Positions 58,963 through 64,000 of a DNA stretch of 64,000 bases are shown here, piece after piece. Within the stretch, counting starts at the first letter, position 1, and every line of letters starts with the position of its first letter. The stretch is from Rhodobacteraceae bacterium UBA6796 (GTDB lineage Bacteria > Pseudomonadota > Alphaproteobacteria > Rhodobacterales > Rhodobacteraceae): the NCBI GenBank assembly GCA_002452815.1, contig DKFM01000003.1:124001-188000 (forward strand), read 5' to 3'. Under the pieces are notes generated by a model that worked only from the letters and a program-made list of their open reading frames with translations, had not been told where the DNA came from and ran no database searches. The position numbers were made by a program, and so were the translations under genes.

Positions 58963-60138
58963 TCAGAGCCCTTCGAGGCACATCGCAACGCCCATGCCGC
59001 CGCCGATGCACAGCGTTGCCAGGCCTTTTTTCGCGCCCGAGCGTTTCATCTCGAACAGCAGGGTGTTCAGGATGCGCGCGCCCGAGGCGCCGATCGGGTG
59101 ACCGATGGCGATGGCGCCGCCGTTCACGTTAACCTTCGAGGTATCCCAACCCATGTCCTTGTTCACGGCGCAGGCCTGCGCGGCGAAGGCTTCGTTGGCT
59201 TCGATCAGGTCCAGATCGCTGGCTTTCCAGCCGGCCTTTTCCAGCGCCTTGCGCGAGGACGGGATCGGGCCGCAGCCCATGATCGACGGATCAAGCCCGG
59301 CGGTCGCATAGGAGGCGATCCGCGCCAGCGGCGTCAGCCCGCGCTTGGCGGCCTCTTCTTCGGTCATCAGCAGCACGGCAGCGGCGCCGTCGTTGATGCC
59401 GCTGGCATTGCCCGCGGTGACCGAGCCGTCCTTGGTGAAGGCCGGGCGCAGCTTTTGCATCGATTCCAGCGTTGCGCCATGACGGATGTATTCGTCGGCG
59501 TCGACCACGGTCTCGCCCTTGCGGGTCTTGATGATGAAGGGCACGATCTCATCGGCGAACTTGCCCGCTTTCTGGGCGGCTTCGGCCTTGTTTTGCGAGG
59601 CCAGCGCGAATTCGTCCTGCATCTCGCGCGAGATCTGCCACTGGTTGGCGACGTTTTCGGCCGTGATCCCCATGTGATAGCCGTTGAAGGCATCCCACAG
59701 ACCGTCCTTGATCATCGAGTCGATCATCTTCATGTCGCCCATTTTCTGCCCGGCGCGCAGATGTGCGACATGGGGGCTCAGCGACATGCTTTCCTGACCG
59801 CCCGCGATGACGATGCCCGCATCGCCGCAAATGATGTGCTGGGCGGCCAGCGCGACCGAACGCAGACCCGAGCCGCACACCTGGTTGATCGACCAGGCCG
59901 CGGATTCGATCGGCAGACCGGCGTTGATATGCGCCTGACGCGCCGGGTTCTGGCCCTGGCCCGCGGTCAGAACCTGCCCGAGAATGGTTTCAGAGACCTC
60001 CGCCTTGTCGATCCCGGCACGCGCGACGACCGCTTCCAGCACAGCGGCGCCCAGCTCGTGAGCGGGCGTATTGGCGAACGATCCGTTGAAACTGCCGACA
60101 GCCGTGCGAGCTGCCGAAACGATCACAACATTGGTCAT
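58963..60138 (-). CDS. phaA: Acetyl-CoA acetyltransferase (beta-ketothiolase)
   Basis: Condenses two acetyl-CoA to acetoacetyl-CoA, first step of PHB synthesis. The 391-residue protein has the thiolase residues: nucleophile Cys in [11 protein letters not shown] (about residue 89), [20 protein letters not shown] (His near 348) and the C-terminal Cys in [15 protein letters not shown]. It is full length. First of the phaA-phaB pair. Confidence 0.96.
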   Translation of the reverse strand: MTNVVIVSAARTAVGSFNGSFANTPAHELGAAVLEAVVARAGIDKAEVSETILGQVLTAGQGQNPARQAHINAGLPIESAAWSINQVCGSGLRSVALAAQHIICGDAGIVIAGGQESMSLSPHVAHLRAGQKMGDMKMIDSMIKDGLWDAFNGYHMGITAENVANQWQISREMQDEFALASQNKAEAAQKAGKFADEIVPFIIKTRKGETVVDADEYIRHGATLESMQKLRPAFTKDGSVTAGNASGINDGAAAVLLMTEEEAAKRGLTPLARIASYATAGLDPSIMGCGPIPSSRKALEKAGWKASDLDLIEANEAFAAQACAVNKDMGWDTSKVNVNGGAIAIGHPIGASGARILNTLLFEMKRSGAKKGLATLCIGGGMGVAMCLEGL

Positions 60139-60427
60139 GGGGTCCTCTCCTCATAGGGTTCTGGGGCGTCAAGCCGCCCCTATGCCGCTGGGCAGCATGC
60201 CCTAAGGAAAGGTCAGGTCAAGCACAATCGCCAAGGCCATAACGAATGTGGCGCAATTATCTTTCGTGTCGAAGGCGGTATGATCCGCTGCACGACCCGG
60301 CGCTGAATTCCGCGTCAAAGATGCTGTTCGGGGCATCTGAGTGCTTGGGGAAGTGCCGGTTTTTGCCGCGCTGCAGCATGACGCCATGGCTGTTTTTGCC
60401 CGACAGGCCGCACCTTTGTGGAATTGC

Positions 60428-61267
60428 TCAGGCGCGCAGGGCGGTTTGCGGGGTTTTCCAGGGGGGCATGATCGTGGGTGCCCCGAAATAGAACCCCTGC
60501 ATGCAATCCACGCCCAGACCGGTCAGGAAGGCCGCGTCTTCGGCGTTTTCGATGCCCTCGGCGACGGTATACATGTCAAAATGCCGCGCCACCGACAGCA
60601 GGGCCTGGGTCAGCACCTGATTGTCGGGGTTGCTGGCAATGCCGCTGATGAACTGGCTGTCGATCTTGAGGATGTCGAAAAAGAATTCGCGCAGATAGCG
60701 GAACGAGGTGTAACCCGCCCCGAAATCGTCCAGCGCGAAACTGACCCCGCGGGCCTGCAGATCCTGCATGAACACGATGACGAGTTCGGGCATCATCATG
60801 GCGGAGCTTTCGGTGATTTCGAGAATCAGCCGTTCCCCGATCGTGTCGTCCAGCGCCAGCCCCCTGTTCAGCGTCGTGAGCCAGTGCGGATAACCGATCG
60901 AACGCGCCGACATGTTGATGGCCAGACGTAAAGTGGGGTCTTCGGCAAGCGAGGTCAGCCCCATTTCCAGGGCCAGGCAATCCAGCTGACGGCCAAGTTC
61001 GCTGGTTTCGGTCGTCTGGATGAAGTCTTTCGCCGGAATGATCCGTCCGTTTTCATCCAGAACCCGGATCAGCCCCTCGTAGAATGCGGGGCGATCGGGT
61101 CGAGCTGTCTGCATCACCGGCTGGAAGGCCAGAACCACGTCGTGCCGTGCCACCGCACGCCGCACCATCGACATGGTTTCGCGGTCACGCTGAGCGACGG
61201 CGAAATCAAGCGGGCTGGCCATGTCGCGATCAACCGGCTCCGCCTTGGGAAATTGGCGTTTCGACAT
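60428..61267 (-). CDS. EAL-domain c-di-GMP phosphodiesterase
   Basis: Stand-alone EAL protein of 279 residues. The chosen ATG 61267 has GGAGAGAAG just upstream; the ATG eight codons earlier lacks one. The catalytic set is complete except that EAL reads EGL: Glu64 (YEGLIR), Asn118 (NMSAR), Glu150/Glu153 (LEITES), Asp180-Asp181 (LDDFGAGYTS), Lys201 (LKID), Glu237/Glu240 (AEGIE) and Gln257 (MQGFYF). EGL variants can be active. It has no sensor domain, only a 40-residue lead. It is divergent from the PAS protein, a possible partner. Expected to hydrolyse c-di-GMP to pGpG. Confidence 0.92.
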   Translation of the reverse strand: MSKRQFPKAEPVDRDMASPLDFAVAQRDRETMSMVRRAVARHDVVLAFQPVMQTARPDRPAFYEGLIRVLDENGRIIPAKDFIQTTETSELGRQLDCLALEMGLTSLAEDPTLRLAINMSARSIGYPHWLTTLNRGLALDDTIGERLILEITESSAMMMPELVIVFMQDLQARGVSFALDDFGAGYTSFRYLREFFFDILKIDSQFISGIASNPDNQVLTQALLSVARHFDMYTVAEGIENAEDAAFLTGLGVDCMQGFYFGAPTIMPPWKTPQTALRA

Positions 61268-61447
61268 CTCTCTTCTCTCCTGCACGGACATCCCGAGAAT
61301 GTGGCAAAGCAGCTAAGAAGCGGTAAAGCGTGCCAATTTCTTGCAGGAATGGTTAACGCGCCGCGCGGCAAATTCAGGATCGGCGTAAACCTTGAAGTAA
61401 GATTGAACCCGTAGCCTGCGCACTGCCAACTCTGCCATGGAGCCACG

Positions 61448-62683
61448 ATGAACGCGCAGCTTGGGTTCGCCCGTCAACAAAGCGGTGAAGCCGCCTTCTC
61501 CTTCGAGGAGCTGTTTTATTCCCGCACCGACGACCGGGGAGTGATCCGCGCGGGCAACGATGTGTTCCAGCGTATTTCGGGCTTCGACTGGGCCGAGCTG
61601 ATCGGCGCGCCGCACAGGATCGTGCGCCACCCCGATACGCCGCGGGCGGTGTTCCGTATCCTTTGGGATGCGTTGAAAAAGGGCAATCCGATGGGGGCCT
61701 ATGTCAAGAATCGCACGAAGTCGGGTGAATTCTACTGGGTGTTCGCGGTCGTTCTGCCGGTGGAGGACGGATATCTTTCGGTGCGGATCAAACCCTCCAG
61801 CCCGCTGTTCGAACGTGTGCGCGGCTATTACGAAAGCTTCAGCGAGCGGGAGCGGGTTGAAAAGATCGAGCTGGAACAGGGCGCCGACGAGTTGCGCGGG
61901 CTCGCGGCGGCGAGCGGATTTTCAAGCTACACCAGCTTCATGGCTTTCGCGCTAGGCCAGGAACTCGCGGCCCGGGATGTGCGCCTGCGCCGCCCGGTCG
62001 ACGGGCGGACGGGGATGCTTGTCGAGATGAACGAGGCGCTGGAAAAGGCAACCAGGGAACAGGTCGGCCTGCTGCGCAGCTTCGAGGCGCTGCAATCGAT
62101 CCCCAACAACATGCGCATCGTCGCCTCGCGGCTCGAGCCTTCGGGCGGCCCCGTCTCGGCGATTTCCGAGAATTACAAGGCGTCGTCGCTGGTCATCTCG
62201 GACCGTCTGCGCAGCTTTGTCGCGGGCAAGGGAAACCTGTGCGACCAGATGTCACGAGAGGTTGCGCGGGCGTTGTTTCTGCTGGGCTGTGGCCGGGTGA
62301 TCGCCGAGATGAACCGCAACTTCGCGCATGTGCGGCCCGTCGAAGGCATCGACTGGGAGGTGGAGCGCGAATTGCTGGCGCGGCTGGAAAGCTCCTGTGC
62401 GGCAATGGCGCGCGATGCGATGCTGCAGGCGGCGGAACTTGCAACCGCCCTCAACCGCGCCAGTGCGGAAATCCGACGTCAGATGCTGGGGCTCGATACG
62501 ATCCGCGTTCTGGGCCGGGTGGAATGCGGCCGGATGCGCGACACCAACGGCGGGCTTTCTGCCACGATCGACCAGCTGGATTCGTTTCATGCCGACATCA
62601 AGGCGCGCCTCGAAGCGATCATGCGCCTGTCTGAAGTGATCGGCACCGCGATGACGAACTATCTGCGGGTCGAATTGCGTTGA
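61448..62683 (+). CDS. Aer-like PAS protein without a known output domain
   Basis: A 411-residue cytoplasmic protein. Residues about 20-125 form an Aer-type PAS domain (FYSRTDDRGVIRAGNDVFQR, RIVRHPDTPRAVFRILWDAL, GAYVKNRTKSGEFYWVF). Such PAS domains bind FAD in aerotaxis receptors. The remaining 280 residues are mainly helical, with no MCP hairpin, GGDEF, EAL or kinase motif that I can see. It is divergent from the EAL gene, with a 180-bp spacer. Redox input into motility or c-di-GMP is a reasonable guess. Confidence 0.82.
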   Translation: MNAQLGFARQQSGEAAFSFEELFYSRTDDRGVIRAGNDVFQRISGFDWAELIGAPHRIVRHPDTPRAVFRILWDALKKGNPMGAYVKNRTKSGEFYWVFAVVLPVEDGYLSVRIKPSSPLFERVRGYYESFSERERVEKIELEQGADELRGLAAASGFSSYTSFMAFALGQELAARDVRLRRPVDGRTGMLVEMNEALEKATREQVGLLRSFEALQSIPNNMRIVASRLEPSGGPVSAISENYKASSLVISDRLRSFVAGKGNLCDQMSREVARALFLLGCGRVIAEMNRNFAHVRPVEGIDWEVERELLARLESSCAAMARDAMLQAAELATALNRASAEIRRQMLGLDTIRVLGRVECGRMRDTNGGLSATIDQLDSFHADIKARLEAIMRLSEVIGTAMTNYLRVELR

Positions 62684-62689
62684 ACGCAC

Positions 62690-63232
62690 TCACCCGTCGA
62701 TCACGGCCTGCAGCAGTGCTTTCGCCTCGGGGGCATCCCAGGCCGCCTCGCCGATCAGCCGGGCGACCTCGTTTCCGTCGGCATCCAGAATCACGCTGAC
62801 TGGCAGGCCGACCACACCCATCGCGCGGGCAATATTCTGGCGTTCGTCCTTGAATTTTGGCAGGCTGCTCACACCGGCCTCGGCAAAGAACTTCTCGATT
62901 TTCGGCAGCGGGTTACGCCCGGTCGCCAGGGTAACCACCTGAAACGCCTCGCCGCCCATATCGGCCTGCAACCGTTCCAGCGCCGGCATCTCTGCGCGGC
63001 AGGGGGCGCACCAGGTGGCCCAGAAGTTCAGCAGCACGACCTTGCCGCGAAACTCGGTCAGGCTGCGTTCGGCGCCGGTTTCGTCGACGAACGGCAGGGC
63101 GGGTGTCGGCAGCGGTTCTTCGTAGACCACCAGCTTGCGCATGTCGCCCGCCTTCAGCGCCTCCAGATCGGCGGCGGCGGCGGCATTTGCACTGAGCCCA
63201 AGGGCCGTATAAAGGACGAGAAACCGTAGCAT
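62690..63232 (-). CDS. TlpA-like periplasmic thioredoxin
   Basis: A 180-residue protein from ATG 63232 with a signal peptide ([20 protein letters not shown]). The thioredoxin domain holds the redox motif [15 protein letters not shown] (WCAPC) and the cis-Pro loop GLPVSVILD. TlpA/ResE-like proteins reduce disulfides in periplasmic targets such as cytochrome c precursors or CuA centres. Only 25 bp separate its start from argH. Its 3' end converges on the PAS gene with 6 bp between stops. Confidence 0.92.
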   Translation of the reverse strand: MLRFLVLYTALGLSANAAAAADLEALKAGDMRKLVVYEEPLPTPALPFVDETGAERSLTEFRGKVVLLNFWATWCAPCRAEMPALERLQADMGGEAFQVVTLATGRNPLPKIEKFFAEAGVSSLPKFKDERQNIARAMGVVGLPVSVILDADGNEVARLIGEAAWDAPEAKALLQAVIDG

Positions 63233-63257
63233 TTTGCCTCCGACAAAGGGCCAGACC

Positions 63258-64000
63258 ATGACCGACAGCAAGGATAAAGCCTCCAACGCGATGTGGGGCG
63301 GGCGTTTCGCCGCAGGACCGGACGCGATCATGGAGGCGATCAACGCCTCGATCGGATTCGACAAGCGGCTTTATGCCCAGGATATCCGCGGCAGCCGGGC
63401 CCATGCAGCGATGCTTGCCGCACAAGGCATCATCAGGGATAGCGACGCCGAGGCGATCCGGGAAGGGCTTCTCACGGTCTTGTCAGAGATCGAGGCCGGA
63501 AACTTCCCGTTCCGCACCGCGCTGGAAGACATCCACATGAATGTCGAGGCGCGGTTGAAGGAAGTCATCGGTGAACCGGCGGGCCGGTTGCACACGGCGC
63601 GTTCGCGCAACGATCAGGTGGCGACCGACTTCCGGCTGTGGGTGCGTGACCAGTGCGATGCGGCGATTGCGGGGCTTGACGCGCTGATCCGGGCGATGCT
63701 GGGCCAGGCTGAGGCGGGCGCCGATTGGGTGATGCCGGGCTTCACCCATCTGCAGACCGCGCAGCCGGTGACCTGGGGCCACCACATGATGGCCTATGTG
63801 GAAATGTTCGCGCGGGACAAATCGCGCTTCGAGGATGCGCGCAAGCGGATGAACGAATGCCCGCTGGGCGCGGCCGCGCTGGCCGGCACCGGCTTTGCCA
63901 TCGACCGTTTTGCCACTGCCGCGGCGCTGGATTTCGACCGCCCGATGGCCAACAGCCTTGATGCCGTGTCGGATCGCGATTTCGCGCTGGAATTCCTGTC
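63258..64000 (+). CDS. argH: Argininosuccinate lyase (3' end outside window)
   Basis: Fumarase/aspartase superfamily enzyme splitting argininosuccinate to arginine and fumarate. ATG 63258 is followed by an open frame of 247 codons to the window edge. Conserved regions seen are [52 protein letters not shown] and [17 protein letters not shown] (His base region). The full protein should be about 460 residues. Divergent from the TlpA gene. Confidence 0.96.
   Translation, partial: MTDSKDKASNAMWGGRFAAGPDAIMEAINASIGFDKRLYAQDIRGSRAHAAMLAAQGIIRDSDAEAIREGLLTVLSEIEAGNFPFRTALEDIHMNVEARLKEVIGEPAGRLHTARSRNDQVATDFRLWVRDQCDAAIAGLDALIRAMLGQAEAGADWVMPGFTHLQTAQPVTWGHHMMAYVEMFARDKSRFEDARKRMNECPLGAAALAGTGFAIDRFATAAALDFDRPMANSLDAVSDRDFALEFL

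Noticed and set aside
60139..60427. The 289-bp gap between phaA and the EAL gene, including an 81-codon plus-strand frame at 60246
   Set aside because: The translation is Cys/Arg-rich without pattern and has no ribosome-binding site; apart from the phaA promoter region I see nothing here.
1..64000. Mobile elements, prophage genes, CRISPR arrays, tRNA or rRNA genes
   Set aside because: No transposase, integrase or phage structural protein, no regular direct-repeat array, and no tRNA-like cloverleaf or rRNA signature was found on either strand.

Overview
The window is high-GC (about two thirds G+C), densely coded alphaproteobacterial chromosome with frequent ATGA/GTGA start-stop overlaps. It looks like Rhodobacter capsulatus or a very close relative. 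The strongest pointer is the fdsGBACD formate dehydrogenase operon: FdsA is 958 residues long and, counted from its start codon, puts the Mo-ligand Cys at 386, the next His at 387 and the active-site Arg at 587, which are the published residue numbers of the R. capsulatus enzyme. Linked moaD, moaE and mobA, phaA/phaB, and many membrane proteins of the kind common in Rhodobacterales agree with this.

Layout. 1-7,200: a 5'-truncated glutamine-synthetase-family gene, dapA, a soluble lytic transglycosylase, an EamA permease coupled to mnmD, and a divergent FAD oxidoreductase. 7,185-14,601 (all minus): moaE, moaD, pgsA, a KamA-like radical SAM gene, uvrC, an AT-rich gap, a pteridine-reductase-like SDR, a Na+/Ca2+ exchanger, a 59-aa zinc-ribbon membrane peptide and an SppA-type protease. 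14,758-21,569: a LysR regulator and fdsGBACD. 21,656-28,489: an OmpA-family protein with a coiled-coil partner, ubiA, rsmE, a membrane protein, gshA and a DUF805 protein. 28,544-32,479: plsY and pyrC/pyrB with two small membrane proteins between the pyr genes. 32,599-40,983: a uracil-DNA glycosylase, an RND efflux pair, a DsbD-N-like protein, yqgE and sua5. 41,105-47,499: an acyl-CoA dehydrogenase/MBL/DUF6173 operon, a 44-aa aa3-oxidase subunit IV, a lipoprotein, azlCD, mobA and a GNAT protein. 47,501-57,850: greA, etf-QO, a TPR protein, ispE, a polyprenyl diphosphate synthase, a methyltransferase, a DUF465 protein, EamA and LysR. 57,958-64,000: a small Arg-rich ORF, phaB, phaA, an EAL phosphodiesterase opposite an Aer-like PAS protein, a TlpA-like thioredoxin and the start of argH.

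Functional themes. Molybdenum enzymology is prominent: MoaD/MoaE make molybdopterin, MobA adds GMP to give MGD, FdsC handles bis-MGD, and FdsABGD is an NAD+-dependent formate dehydrogenase. Other groups serve isoprenoids and quinones (ispE, polyprenyl synthase, ubiA, etf-QO), phospholipids (pgsA, plsY), pyrimidines (pyrB, pyrC) and PHB (phaA, phaB).

I found no transposase, phage gene, CRISPR array, tRNA or rRNA. The most distinctive non-coding signal is a dispersed repeat family built around AAATATCC and a G-run/C-run hairpin. It occupies all five convergent gene ends with more than about 65 bp of spacer. The second is a 307-bp AT-rich gap upstream of uvrC carrying a perfect DnaA box, two near-boxes, a CtrA-like site and a perfect palindrome.
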